This document shows, piece after piece, positions 20,943 to 34,181 of a stretch of 64,000 nt of DNA. The stretch is from assembly GCF_030272615.1 (NCBI RefSeq), contig NC_081405.1, forward strand, positions 316,751,541-316,815,540, read 5' to 3'. Each line of letters begins with the position of its first letter. Positions within the stretch are counted from its first letter, which is position 1. The notes under the pieces are model-generated. The model saw only the letters and a program-made list of their open reading frames with translations, was not told the origin of the DNA and did no database searches. The translations under genes were made by a program, and so were the position numbers. Origin of the DNA: Cryptomeria japonica. Lineage: Eukaryota > Streptophyta > Pinopsida > Cupressales > Cupressaceae.

Positions 20943-23900
20943 ATGGTAACTAACATTTTTAGGAAGGATAGTCTAAAACTTGATGGAACTAACTATGGTA
21001 TATGGAAGATTAGAATGAAGACACATCTACATTGCATTGGAAGAGACATATGGGAAGTTACAAAGAATGGCTATGTTGGTCCTACTCAGAATCAACCTAA
21101 TCCACCGACATTTGGCAAGGATCAGGAGAATTATTGCAAAGCATGAGAAGCACTTTTGAGCACATTATCAGATCAACAAATTAAGGGATTATCAGACCGA
21201 TCTAGTGCTAAAGCTATTTGGGATAAATTGGAGACATTGAATGAAAGAGATACCATTGTCTAAATTACAAAACTAGAATGTTACTGGGTCAGGAATGAAA
21301 ATTTGAAAATGGAAGAAGATGAAAGAATTTTTTCTTTTATGGAAAGAGTTAGTGAAATTGTTGTAGGAATACAATGTTGTGGAGCATCCTTAAGTGAAGA
21401 TGAAATTGTTTTTAAAGTTTGAAGAGCTTCGACACCGACATACAAAATGAAAGTAACTACTATTAATGAGTTGAGAACAATGCCTAATACATCAGTATCT
21501 AGAGACACCTTGGTTGGAAAACTTTCAGCATTTGAGCTTGAGGAATTTGGTCTTGTTGGTACAATTAAGACAAATTTAGACTTCAAGGCATCATCATCTG
21601 CAACATCATCATCATCAGACAAATCTGATTGGAAAACACTGTATGAAAAGAACTTGAAGATATCAGAAGGGAAAATGAAGAACTGGAAGAGCTTGAAGCA
21701 CTATTTGTAAGGAAAATTCCTAAAGGTCCAGTTGGAAGTAAGTATGAAGGTAAACCATTGTTTTAATGTTTTAATTGTAATAAAGTTGGTCATATAGCAT
21801 CTAGATGTCCTGATAGACATGCAAGATTGAGAGAGGAAGCTAAAAGAACATATAAGCCTACCCCTGAATATCAGAGATGTGGATTTAAGAAGAACAGAGA
21901 TAAATCTTGTTACTATGCTGATGAAGGAGTTACATATGATTCTGATGAAGAACCAATAGATAATGGATGTGTATTTGTTGCAATAAAATAAGATCAACCG
22001 GAACCTACTATTCCACTGGTAGAGAAGGCCCTGACAACTAAAATTGAAGAGAAAGATGAATGGATGATTGATAGTGGATGTTCACATCATATGGCTGGTG
22101 ACAAAAGTAAATTCTTATCTTTTCAAGAATACAATGGAGGTCTAGTAAGATTTGGCAATGATAAATCTTATTTAATCAAAGGAAAAGGTACTATATCCTT
22201 GGATGGTAAACACAATACTAACAATGTATATTATGTTGAAAGTTTGAAGCATAATATTTTGAGTGTTGGTCAATTAGTTGAAAAGGGATTTCAGTTATAG
22301 TTCAAGAATGGAAAATGAAAATTTAGAAACAGAACTGGATTGGAGATTGCAACCGGTAATCAGACTAAAGGTAATATCTTTCATTTGAACAACAGTGATA
22401 AGACATGCTTGATTGCACATATTGATGAAAGTTGGTTATGGCATAAGAGACTTTGTCAGATAAATTTTGATTGCATTGTAAATATCAGTTCAACTAAGGC
22501 AGTAAGGGATTTACCTAAGATTGTGAAACCTCATAATCTGGTATGTAAGGAATGTCAAACAGGAAAGCAAGTTAGAACAACCTTTAAGAGTATTTCTGAG
22601 AAATCCAATAATGTTCTTGATTTAATTCATACTGACTTGTGTGGTCGAGAAAGAACAAGTAGTCTACAGGGAGATAGGTATTTTATGCTAATTATTGATG
22701 ATTATTCTAGAATGTATTAGGTTACTTTTCTTAGTGAGAAATCAGAAGCCTTTGGAAAATTCAAATTATTCAAGGCAATGATAGCGAATGAAACCGGTAG
22801 GAAAATAAAAATTTTGAGATCTGATCAAGGAGGAGAATTTACATCTAAGGAATTTAATACATTCTGTGAAGTGAATGGAATCAAAAGACAACTATCTGCA
22901 CCCCCGGACACCTCAGTAGAATGAAATTATGGAAATGAAGAACATAACTATTCTTAAAGTAGCTAGAAGCATGATATTAGAAGCAAATCTACCTCATGTG
23001 TAGTGAAGAGAAGTAGTGAATACAATGGTTTACACTATCAACAAAGTTCACATAAAAGGAAAAACCGGTAAGACCCCTTATGAACTATGGTTTGGTAATA
23101 CTCATAGTCTTAAATACTTCAGAATATTTGGAAGTAAATGCTATATTCAGAGAGATGAGTATGTTGGTAAATTTGATCCTAGAAGTGATGAAAGAGTATT
23201 TCTTGGTTATTCATCTAAGAGAAAGGCATATAGATGTTTTAATAAAAGATTGGAGAAGATCATTGAGAGTGCTAATGTGAAGATAGATGAACACTTTAGA
23301 GGAAATTCAAGGTCTATAGATTTTGAACCGGCAGTTGAGATAATCATAAATGAACCAATACATAATGCACCAGTACAAAATGTGGATCGAGTCACACCGA
23401 CATCATCAGAGAATTACATAGTGACTGAAGAATAGCAGCATGTGAATAAACCTAGGTATGTAAGACTGAATCACTCAGAAAATAAGATAATTGGAAATAA
23501 GTATCAAGGTGTTATGACAAGAGGAAGACTGGCAAATGAAGAGGTATGCTTAATTTCTCAAATTGAACCAACATCTGTTATTGAAGCATGTCAAGATGAA
23601 CATTGGATAAAAGCAATGGAAGATGAATCAAAACAAATTGAAAAGAACAATACATGGACATTAGTTCCCCGACCTAAAGACAAAAATATAATTGGATCTA
23701 AATGGGTATTCAAAAATAAACTTAATGAAGATGATTAGGTAATTAGAAACAAAGCAAGACTAGTTTGTAATGGTTATTCATAGAAGGAGGGAATTGATTA
23801 TAATGAAACCTTTGCACCGGTAGCTATAATTGAGGCAGTTAGATTATTTCTTACATTTGCAACTCATAAGAACTATGAAGTATATCAGATGGATGTAAAA

Positions 23901-25298
23901 TATGCATTTCTAAATGGTGATCATGAAGAGGAAGTTTACATTGAACAACCTGATGGACTTTCAATGACAAATGATAAAGATATGGTTTGCAGATTAAGGA
24001 AAGCTTTGTATGGATTGAAGCAAGCTCCTAGAGCTTGGTATGCTAGATTGGACAAAAATATTTTGAAGCTTGGTTACACTAAAGGTAATGCTGACAACAA
24101 CTTATATTTCAAGGTGACTGATGATGACATCTTGGTTATTGAAGTTTTTGTTGATGATATCATTTTTGGAGGAGAAGATGGATTGTGTAAGGAATTTGCT
24201 AACAAGATGCAGGAAGAATTTGAAATGTCTATGATTGGGGAGATAGAATTCTTTTAAGGATTGTAGATTTCACAAATAGATAGAGGTATATTCATATTTC
24301 AAAAAAAATACTTGAAGGAAATATTGAAGAAATTTGGTATGGAAAACTCTAAACCAGTAAGTACTCCTATGTCTACAACTAATAAATTGTCATTGAAGGA
24401 TGATTCAGCTCTTGTTAATCCAAAAAGATACAAATCTATGATTTGAGGTTTACTATATTTGACACAAACAAGACTTGATATAATGAATGCAATATGTATT
24501 GTTTCAAGATTTCAGAGTAATCCTAAAGAAAATCATGTATCAGCAGTAAAAAGTATTTTTCGATATCTACAAGGCACAACAAATCTTGATTTATGGTACC
24601 CTAAAGATGAAAATTATGATTTATGTGCATACACCAATACAAATTGGGCAGGAAATGTAGATGACAGAAAGAGTGCCACTGGCGGAGCATTCTTTCTTGG
24701 TAGCAGATTGATTTCATGGATAAGCAAGAAGTAGATTTGTACATCATTATCAACAGCAGAATCAGAATATGTTGCAACAACAACTAATTGTACTTAGGTA
24801 TTATGTATTAAGAAAATGTTGAAGGACATAAAGGTAAAATGCAAATAACCTATAATCATTTATTGTGATAATTCAGCAACAATTGATATATCAAAGAATC
24901 CGGTATTTCACTCTAAGACTAAGCATGTTTCTATCAAATATAACTTTCTGAAAGAGAATGTTGAAGCAAAAGAAGTAAGATTTGTTTAAGTGAATACTAA
25001 AGATAAGATTGCAGATATCTTTACAAAGCCTTTGCCTAATGAAACCTTTGAATATCTCAGAGATAAGCTTGGGGTAATACCTCACCGACAGAGACTTAGA
25101 TTATTGAATATTGGCATCAAACCGACTGGAACTAATAGAGAAATATTTTTCTCAACTTTGATGGAGGAGATCTACTTCTCAGGGGGAGTAGTTGGTTGTA
25201 TGTTCTGGTATTTATTCTTAATTTCTTTGGAACTTTATGTCAAAGGGGGAGAGATAGCTATGGAAAAACACTATTCTTTTGGAGAGATTATTCATTGA
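20943..25298 (+). pseudogene. gag-pol polyprotein of element A, broken
   Basis: ATG 44 nt past the primer site. Gag: GTNYGIWKIRMKTHL motif, then a CCHC knuckle CFNCNKVGHIASRC (21767). Protease: WMIDSGCSHHM with the DSG catalytic triad (22061). Integrase: zinc module, DLIHTDLCG, IDDYSRM and RSDQGGEF (22620-22860), then the YELWFG and SKRKAYRCFNKR blocks. RT: QMDVKYAFLNG (23884), [21 protein letters not shown] (24148). RNase H: DLCAYTNTNWAGNVDDRKS and DIFTKPLP (25015). Mostly one frame, with a shift into another for protease and early integrase, and over ten nonsense codons, several at conserved Trp or Gln. The natural C-terminus is probably near 25090; the frame stays open to 25298 through purine tracts. 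Confidence 0.9.
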
Positions 25299-25445
25299 GT
25301 GAGAGATATATACTCTTTGCATTTTGGTTTTGATTTTTGGTATTGATCTATTTTGGAGATTGTTGGTTTTTGGTTTTTGGCATTCTGTTTTTGCACTTAG
25401 ATGTTTTTTCCATCTAGTGTTGTCATCAATGCCAAAGGGGGGGAT

Positions 25446-25880
25446 TGTTTGTATTATGGATGTGTTACATTAGTTTTGTCATTGATGTCAACACTTATCC
25501 TTCTGGAGATATATGGTTATGTTGAACCGACATATTATATTCACCAGCAAGGTTAGTGACTTATGAATGGTCACTGGTATATGCTCACCGGCATGTTATA
25601 TGGCTTACCGACATAGATGATGATTTGTTATCAGCTAGAGATCACTTGATTATTTCAAATACATGGTTTGGATACTTGGTTTTAGTGTTTTGGTTATTGA
25701 TCTAATCGGGTTGACATATTTGTTGTTACCAACAGATTGGTCTAGGTTATGGACCGATATGTGTTATCTATTCTAGATCAACATGACACATTATGGAGAT
25801 GATTTATTGATTGGATATTGTTGTAAATGTATTGATCCAACATGATGCATCACATCAATCTCACTTTTTTGTAATTGATT
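25446..25880 (+). repeat. Truncated 3' LTR of element A
   Basis: Begins TGTTTGTATTATGG after purine tract AAAGGGGGGGATT. It follows the 5' LTR to the point matching about 20245, then runs into the second copy of the 750-bp flank. About 640 bp of LTR are missing. Confidence 0.9.
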
Positions 25881-25890
25881 TGGAAAATTC

Positions 25891-26632
25891 AATTCCTAAT
25901 ATAGATAAAGCAATGAGCTTTTCCAACATGTTGAAATGGGTTTACAAACAAGATATTTTAGGTTTCCACTATCAATAATCTTTAAAAGTATTCTGGATTA
26001 AAGTGTTAGTTCCATCATAATTTATTATTATTGAACTTCTTTATCCCTTATCAATATTCACATTGATGAAGATAGACTTCAAAAATAATCACACATTTAA
26101 TTTTACTGAATTATTTCTTCTATATAGTAGGATAATTAAAAACTAACACTTAACCTTTATTTGGTAGAAATTTATCTTTTATTGTTATCAAATAAATCTT
26201 GAAGATATTTATTTCTTGAACTTCTATGCAAAGATGATGGAACTTAATTTAATTTAAACTATTTACAGTCTTTAGTATCTATAAGATTTAAATCAATACA
26301 TTCATACTTGGCATTGGGAGGTAACTATAAGTCTTTTTTTTCTATTTAAAAGTCATATAGCTTGAACTATATATTAGTATAGTAAAAGTAGGTATATTTT
26401 AAAGATAATTACAACTAATAAGATATCAAAGCAGTTGCAAAAACAATCTTTAATAGAGGCTAAAACAACCAACCTAAAAAACCTATACAAAACCAAAAAC
26501 CATCTAAAAAATCCCTAATATCAGACTATACATACTACATCATTGAAAATATACAACATGGGATAGTTGAAAAAATGAAAAATTTGAAAAAACATAATAC
26601 TACAACTATATATTGGTGAATTTTTACCCGTT
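25891..26632 (+). repeat. Right copy of the ~750-bp flank of element A
   Basis: Matches 19062-19812 with scattered substitutions. It continues past the position where A is inserted in the left copy (CCCGTTTC then TTCTTTG), so it looks like an empty site. Confidence 0.9.
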
Positions 26633-26796
26633 TCTTCTTTGTCCTCCCTTTTCCCCTCAAAATATTTGTCTTTAAACTAGTTACCCACATAGTACCCTTG
26701 ATGCTTTGTTTTGACATATTTCCTAAAATAGTGTTTTCCTAACCTCTATGGATGAGATTTGTGCAAGAAAATGTTGCAAGTTTTATTAGAATGAGT

Positions 26797-27923
26797 TGTT
26801 GATGTGTTGGCATTGATGCCAACATGATTTTCTTGTCATAAGTGACTAATTGTTATCATCGATATTGAGCTTCATGTGAAATTGTGTTGGTAGATTTTCT
26901 CCACATATATTTTATATTGCATATCTATTCATGCAATTTGGCTATGTTGTTAAGTAGTGTTTAGAGGTGTTATATTAAGAATTTGGTGCTTTGGTTTGTA
27001 GTGCTAAATAAGTTGCATTCACTAGTATGTGTGACAGTGTTTGATAGTGTTTATGTGTGAAATGCATGCTCTGCATTTCTCCGCGTTATGGTTTCTGGTG
27101 TTGTGGTTTTTGGAGCTAAGTTGATAATGTCGATAGCTTCATTTTGTTTATCTAGCTTATGCTTTTAGGTTTAAAAACCATGATTTCAATGTTCGATGGT
27201 GTTTATTGTATGTTTGGTCGACATAATGTGAATTTTGTTTAGTTAAGATGGTTAGTCAACCTTGGGAGAATTTATAGATGTAAGTATGATATAAATAAAG
27301 GATAATATTTTGAGGATGGTGTGTGTGCATATGTGGAACAGAGAATGAATTTGTTTCATGAAAGAGAGTTAAATGTGATGAATGTGTGTGAAAGAGGACC
27401 TATCTCCTTGATTAGTTGATTAGTGTTGTTTGAGTTGTTGAAAAATGTTGAGCAGTGTGGACTTTCATGTGTTAGCTAACAAAATTAGTGAAGGTATCTA
27501 TAGATCTTACAATTTCAAGGGTGCATCGGTGGTGCATTCTTTCTCTTTTATTCTTCTTAATTTGGGCAGTGAGCCCTCCGATAGTGAGTGTTTCTTTCTT
27601 TCCTTTGGGCAGTGAGCCCCTATTAGTAAGCCTTTCTTAATGAAAATCACCTTAGCCAGTGTCACCCATAACAAGTATTCATATAATGAGAACATCATTC
27701 TCTATGAGTTTTCCCCTAACAAGGTTTTCCACATAAAATTTGGTGTTTCATTGCATATGGTATGTTTTTATTTTCATGTTCTTTCATGCTCATATCTTTT
27801 TGTGGATTAAGTGATAAAGTTGAGTTGCTAAGGATATTATTTAAAGAGAAGTTTTAAGATTTTTTTGTACAACTAATTCACCTTCCCCCCTCTCAGTTGT
27901 CTTGTGCATTGGAATATTCAACA
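26797..27923 (+). repeat. 5' LTR of element C
   Basis: End at 27923 (CAACA) is fixed by the primer site. The start at TGTTGATGTGTTGGCATTGATG is inferred from the LTR starts of related elements, because there is no second copy to compare. It contains TTTTCCCC...GGTTTTCCAC near 27710-27740 and TTCACCTTCCCCCCTCTCAG near 27880. Confidence 0.65.
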
Positions 27924-27925
27924 AT

Positions 27926-27937
27926 TGGTATCAGATA
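27926..27937 (+). other. tRNA primer-binding site of element C
   Basis: TGGTATCAGATA, initiator methionine tRNA type, with two changes from the usual site. Confidence 0.8.
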
Positions 27938-27980
27938 CTTGATTCCTTGGAGAAGAGCTTAACCACTTGATGAGATCCTG

Positions 27981-29930
27981 ATGGTGCACAAACTAACAAT
28001 CCCTATGTTTGATGGATCTAACTATGTTTTCTAGAAAGTGAAGGTGTAAGGTTACCTAATTTCTCATGGCTATGAAGTTTAAAAGTCTATTACATAAAAG
28101 TGCACTAAACCGCACAATGGGGTGAACACTTTGGATGAGATAAAGGAATTTGAAGACAATGAGAAGGCAAGGTTTTCTATTTTTAGTGCTCTTTCTAATA
28201 CTAAATTAAAAAAAGTTGTATGTTTGAAATTTTCTTATCAAGTTTGGGTTAAATTAGAAATACTTGTGAAGGAGATGATACAATCAAACAAGCTAAGTTG
28301 TATAATGGTAAAACTAAATATGAATGTTTATAGATGCATGACGAAGACAATATAACTAACAACCTAGAGAAGATAGATGATATTGTAAGTGAGCTCAAAG
28401 GTCTTGGAGGTAACTTGCTAAAAGATGAAGTATTAGAAAAGGTACTTAGAACTCTTAATAAACCCTATAGCTCTAAGGTTTTAGTGATAGAAGAATCATA
28501 GAATAAGAAATAATTAAATTAGAGAATAATTGTATGGCTCGTTATTGGCTTTTGTGATGAGAGAATTTGGTACTATTGTTGTAAGAACATAAACTTTATT
28601 TAAGGCTACTTAATAAGTGAAAGATGAGGAATCCGATGAAGAAAGATTTGATGAGATTGAGGCAAAATTTGTGATAAGGATGAAGAAAGGAATTGAAAAG
28701 TATAAAGGTAAATTGACATTTAAATGTTTTAGCTATAGAAAAATAGGTCACTATGCTTCTAGATGTCTTGATAGAATTCTGAATCAAAAGAATAAGGAAT
28801 TCAAAATAAAGTTCAATAGGAAAGCTTATTATGTTAGAGAAGATACAAATATTTATGATGATGAATTTAATTGTGAATGTTCCTTCTTGGCATTAATGTT
28901 TTCTCCTAGGATGCCATAACAAAATGGTGTAGTTGAAAGGATGAATAGAATAATTCAAGAGGCTGGTGGAACAATGATGAATGAAGAAAGTCTAAAAAAA
29001 GTATACTAGAAAGAAGAAATACATATTGCTATATAGACACTTAACATAGTGCAAATTAGAAGAAATCATGAGAAGACATCTTATGTACTTTGGTGTGGAA
29101 GGAATCCATCTATGAATTATTCAAGAGTATTTAGATGTAAATATTTTATCAAAAGTGACAAAGAAAATTTGAGAAATTTTGACACAAGAACTAATGAAGG
29201 TATATTCCTTAGCTATTCTACTAAAAGAAAATCTTACATGTGTTATAATAGAAGACTCGGAAGAGCTATTGAAAGAACAAATATGAAGGTTGACGAAGAC
29301 ACTTCAAAGAATACAGTTGTAGAGATGGGATATGAATCTTACGAGTCTATCAATAAACTAGAAGAAGAAAAGAACAAAGAAATACAAGTTTCAAATGATA
29401 AGGAAGATTATTTATAAATTGCTCCTACGACTCTTAGGTATGTGCAAAAGAATCATTTAGAGAAACAAATTATAAGAGACAAGAATATTGGTGTTATCAA
29501 AGAAGTAAAGCTATTCAACGATAGGTGAACCTATGATTAATTTTAGAGATAGAGATGGGAACAATAAGAGATGCTCGTGGTGATAAACATTGGATGAAAG
29601 TTATGGAGGAAGAATTAGAACAAATTGAGAAGAATAAGACTTGGGAACTTGTCCCAAGACCAGCTAACAAGTATGTAATAGGAACTAAATGGGTATTTCA
29701 AAAAAAATTGGATGAAGATGGACACATAGTAAGGAATAAGGCAAGAATTGTATGTAAAGGCTACTCACAAGTAGAAGGAATAGATTTTGAGGAAGATTAT
29801 GAGCTCCTATGGTAAGAATGAAATGTATCAGAATGTTTCTAGCTTTTCTAGTGCATAATTATTTAAATGTTTATCAAATGGATGTGAATTATGCATTCTT
29901 GAATGGAGAATTGAAAAAGTAACTATATAG
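27981..29930 (+). pseudogene. gag-pol 5' part of element C, with internal deletion
   Basis: ATG at 27981 begins gag (MVHKLTIPMFDGSNY). A knuckle CFSYRKIGHYASRC lies near 28724, with its second Cys changed to Tyr. At about 28890-28910 the text passes straight from acidic post-knuckle gag to the integrase C-terminal motif NGVVERMNR, so protease and the integrase core are missing. The integrase tail (YSRVFRCKYFIK, GIFLSYSTKRKSYMCYNRR) and RT start (WELVPRP, GTKWVFQKKLDEDG, NKARIVCKGYSQ) follow. Many stops. It is cut at 29930 by element B. Confidence 0.85.
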
Positions 29931-31140
29931 TGTTAGACAGATCTGATATCGGGAGTAAATTGAGAAGGGGGGGTGTATCAGTTTACTATCAGAAATCAGA
30001 ACTATTTCATATCAAAAACCTTTAAACTGGAGCACAAATAAACCAACACAATGAAGGATAAATCATGAAAGCATAGTATAGACAAAACCAATATTTTTGA
30101 AGTGAAAAATCTGGTAAGAGGAAAAACCATAGTGGGAAACCCTACCCATAATCAGATAATACTTCTATAGTAGTATGTGAAATAATTACTATGGGGATTT
30201 CACTTGCAATCTGGCCAACCACCTAGAGCTCACTGCTAATCACAAAAGAGAACTCTCACCGGCTTCCAAAACATTGGACTATAATTTGGAAAGAAATAAT
30301 TATGAAAGTAGTATCTCCCAATGCTTGATACAATTCTGGTTAAGTATAGATGCCTGCCCTACAATACCAAAAACCTTCTTCCGAATTATATCACTTGTTG
30401 GAACATAAACCTTCCTCTAATAATGCAGATATAACCATCGATCCCACACCTCTTATCCATATCAAAATTACATGAATCAGTCACCTATAAATACTGATCA
30501 AAAACCTTATGATAAGGTTGGCTAAACCCTAAACCCAAAAACCCATAATAACAAAAATTACATTACACGGTATCACTGAACCAATATTAGGATTTAAATT
30601 ACATAGCATGGACCTAATTCAAATATCCAAACAATTATATCCTTCAAAAACTCTATTTAGACAAAAATCTAGCATGTTTCACCAACCGGTACAAACCCTC
30701 AGTGAAGTAACACAGACACTCTAACCGAATCCAAATAGGACCACCATAACAACACACCAGCTAATGCAAAGTCACCAAACACTCAGAATATGATCAAGAA
30801 GCACCTTCAGCATGATAGAAACCAATTCCATAAGCCAGACCAAAATCGTCTGATCAAAACATCAAATATCACTTACTGGTAAAGGTAACCGGTACCAGGA
30901 AATACCAACCGGGAACATAAGCATTAGTTACTAGAGAACCAAAATATGAACCAACAAAATATGACAAGAATATAACCATCTAGAATAAGAATCCAAAACC
31001 GCATCCAAGAATCTAATCATACCGGATTAGAATCGAATCCAAAACCAAGATAAACACCATGGCAAACTGGGATAGGTCCAACTGGGATACAGTGTTGAAA
31101 TCAATGACAACACTTAACCAAATCCAGCATATTGCTAACA
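29931..31140 (-). repeat. 3' LTR of element B
   Basis: 1,210 bp, TGTTAGACAGATC to GCTAACA, followed on plus by purine-tract complement CTCCCTCTTTGG. It pairs with 52500-53734. Confidence 0.92.
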
Positions 31141-31345
31141 ATCTCCCTCTTTGGCATTGATGGTAACACTGAATGTGAAAAACATCCAAGTGCCAAGGAA
31201 TGCCAACAATCTCTCCCAATGATATGATTGATTTTCACATGAATACCATCTATCCCCCTTTGACATCAATGACAAAGGACACATACCAAAACAAAAATAC
31301 TCAACCAAATAGGTGACTACTCCCCTTGAGTAGTAGCATCATCTT
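31141..31345 (-). other. Reiterated polypurine tracts of element B
   Basis: Read on minus, purine-rich tracts occur at about 31143-31151, 31212-31217, 31253-31261 and 31320-31326, the third inside a longer GTCATTGATGTCAAAGGGGGA. A multi-tract 3' region is typical of Sireviruses. Confidence 0.7.
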
Positions 31346-31407
31346 ATCAACCCGGATCAAAGAAAATATCTGATAACCTTGCCGGATTGATGCATTCTTG
31401 TGCATCT

Positions 31408-33350
31408 CTAAGTCTCTTCTGGAGGGTTAGTAGCCCCCAATTGATCTCTGAGATATTCAAAAGTATATTTAGGCAATGGTTTTGTTATAATATCTACAAT
31501 CTGCTCCTTAGTAGGCACATAAACCAATATGACTTTCTTTGCTTCAACCTTTCCCTTCAAGAAATTATACCTTATATAAATATGTTTTGATTTGGATTGA
31601 AATATCAGAATCTTTAACATATCAATAGCATCAGTATTATCACAGTGAATAAAAATAGGACCATCATAACTTATCCTTATATCTTTCAACATTTGTTTCA
31701 TCCATAAAATCCGAGTACAATTGGTTGCAGCAGCTAGATATTGTACTTCAGCAATAGATAATGAAGTACATGATTGTTTATTAATAAGCCATGAAACCAA
31801 CTCATTTCCAAGAAAGAATGCCCTGTCACTGGTGCTCTTCCTGTCATCCACATCTCTTTCCCAATCAGAGTTTGTATAGGCACATAGTCTGAAATCATTA
31901 TTATTTGGATACCATAACCCAAGGTCTATTGTACCTTCCAAATATCTGAATATCCTCTTGAGAACAATATCATGAGTTCCTCTAGGATCTGACTAAAATC
32001 TAGAAGCAATACAAACAACATTATTTATATCAGGTCTAGTCCAAGTTAAGTACAACAATCCACCAATCATTGATTTGTATCTACTTGGATTCACTTTAGG
32101 AGATTCATCATCCTTTGACAATTTGCGACCAGTTATCATAGGAGTATCAAAAGGTTTTGAATTCCCAAGTCCAAATTTCTTAAGAAATTCCTTCACATAC
32201 TTAGTTTGAAAAATGAAAATACCTTTATTAGTCTGAGTAATTTTCAAACCTAAGAAAAATTTCATCTCACCAATCATAGACATTTCAAATTCATTTTTCC
32301 TATCATTCGCAAATTTCATGCATAGGATTTCTTCTCCTCTAAAAATGATATCATCCACAAAGACTTCAATAATCAGTATGTTATCATGCTCAATTTTATA
32401 ATATAAGTTACTGCTAGAATTACCTTTGCTTGAACTGATCTTAGAAAGATATCTATCCAATCTAGCATACCATGCTCTAGGGGCCTGTTTTAGTCCATAT
32501 AAAGCTTTATTCAATCTGCAAACCATGTCCTTGTCTTCTGATAAATAAAATCCAATATTTTTCTCAATATAGACATCCTCCTCAAGATCTCCATTTAGAA
32601 ATGCGCATTCTACATCCATCTGATATACTTTGTAGTTCTTGTGTGCAGCATAGGCAAGAAATAGACTTACGGCTTCAATTATTGCAACTGAAGGATAAGT
32701 CTCACCATAATCAATTCCTTGTTCTTGGGAATAGCCTTTGCAAACCAATCTAGCCTTCTTTCTTACAACTTGACCTTCCTCATTCAATTTGTTCCTGAAA
32801 ACCCATTTAGTTCCAATAATATTCTTATATTTAGGTCTGAGAACTAATTCCCATGTCTTATTCTTTTCTATCTAATTAAATTATTCTTCCATTGCTTTCA
32901 TCTAATTTTAATCTTTACTTTATTCAATAAATGATTTCGGTTCAATTTGAGAAATCAAACATACCTCTTCAGTAGCTAGCCTTCTTCTAGTCATCACACC
33001 TTTGCTTTTATCTCCAATGATCTGATCTTTAGAATGATTTAGTTTCACGTACCTGGGAGTCTTTGAATTTTCTTTATTTATTGACTCTTTCTGCTATTCA
33101 ACAATCACTATTGAATTTTCTGATATTGCTGGAGTCATTGATTCAATGCTCTGAGTAACTTCTTGCATTGCCAGTTCAGGTCTAATAAATTCATCTTCTA
33201 GTCCACAGTCATATGTTCTGATCCGATTACTGCTTTGTTAATCCACCTTAACATTTCTTCTCTCTAATATTCTATTAAATCTTTTGTTATAACATCTATA
33301 TGTTTTACTTTTTTCTATAAATGATAAAAACTTAATTCTTCTAAATTTTG
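31408..33350 (-). pseudogene. pol 3' part of element B (integrase tail, RT, RNase H)
   Basis: Minus strand, from right: integrase tail with KTYRCYNKRFNRILE (33310-33260), a decayed linker, then RT 32787-31993 with one open frame: [54 protein letters not shown] and catalytic FVDDIIF. RNase H 31941-31408 has DLGLWYPNN, CAYTNSDWERDVDDRKS and DIITKPLP. RT and RNase H are the longest undamaged stretches of B and share a frame, with one stop between them. It ends at 31408, next to the purine tracts. Confidence 0.9.
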
Positions 33351-34181
33351 GTATGTAACATCAATACCCAGGGCATGCAGTTTGTTTGATACTGATATGT
33401 TGAATATTTTTCATTTTATTAAGTTTTGAAGTCTGACTAATTATAATTTAGATATAGGTGAACATTTGAACACATAACTTTTCTATATATATATCAAAAT
33501 TCAATTTAATTTTTTTTTGTTAGAAAGAAGACATCAATAACTAGTGCATAGATATTTTTCATAATTTTTTGGAATAGTTTACTATTTTTCCCAATACATT
33601 GAACAGATAAGTTCATGTTCGGTGAAAAACATACATTCATACTAAATAAAATAAAATAATGTTACTGAAATTAAATATATTATAAATTATACTATTTGAA
33701 AAGCTTATAATAAGGACTAAATACTTTTAAAAAAAAAACTAAATGAATTTGACCCCCCAAAAGTTAATGTAAAATTAGTTTTTTATTAGCATTTGATAGA
33801 TGCAAAGGAGACTCCATTGCAAGTATCGTTCAAAAGTAGAGAGGTTTTATCCAAGAAATTTTGATCTAAGAGCCTTTGATCTAACTCTCTTTAATTACTT
33901 ACTTCTAATGGGACCTCTTAAAGCTTAAATCATTATAATTTCTAAAAAATGTACAATTTGAGCAATAGTCAGGATGTACCAAAAAGTGGGTACGTTTTGA
34001 TCATTTATAGAAAAAAATTTATGTGTTTGGGGATGCACGTCACTCTTAAAAAATGTTGTTTGTTGTAAAAAAATATGTTTTGAGGGAGATGGAAAAATTA
34101 ATTAAACTTTATTTTTAAAAAATTGAAAAAATATATATTTGGAATCTACAAACAAGATCTAACAAATCACTAGTTTACATT
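33351..34181. other. Insert X, left part: unidentified sequence inside B's integrase
   Basis: AT-rich, non-coding and unlike any copia part. With 41937-42060 it forms roughly 950 bp once D is removed. B's integrase motif around KAYRCYNKR occurs on both sides of X (33260-33350 and 42075-42170), so X is bounded by a duplicated stretch of about 70-100 bp. The origin is unknown. Confidence 0.6.

Larger units (their letters stand above)
19813..25880 (+). mobile_element. Element A: Ty1/copia (Sirevirus-like) retrotransposon with cut 3' LTR
   Basis: Plus-strand element in full order: 5' LTR (19813-20886), primer site, gag, protease, integrase, RT, RNase H, multiple purine tracts, then only the first ~435 bp of the 3' LTR (25446-25880). 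The missing remainder abuts a second copy of the left flank. Several purine-rich tracts ahead of the 3' LTR (25179-25190, 25233-25243, 25434-25443) are a feature described for Sireviruses. Confidence 0.9.
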
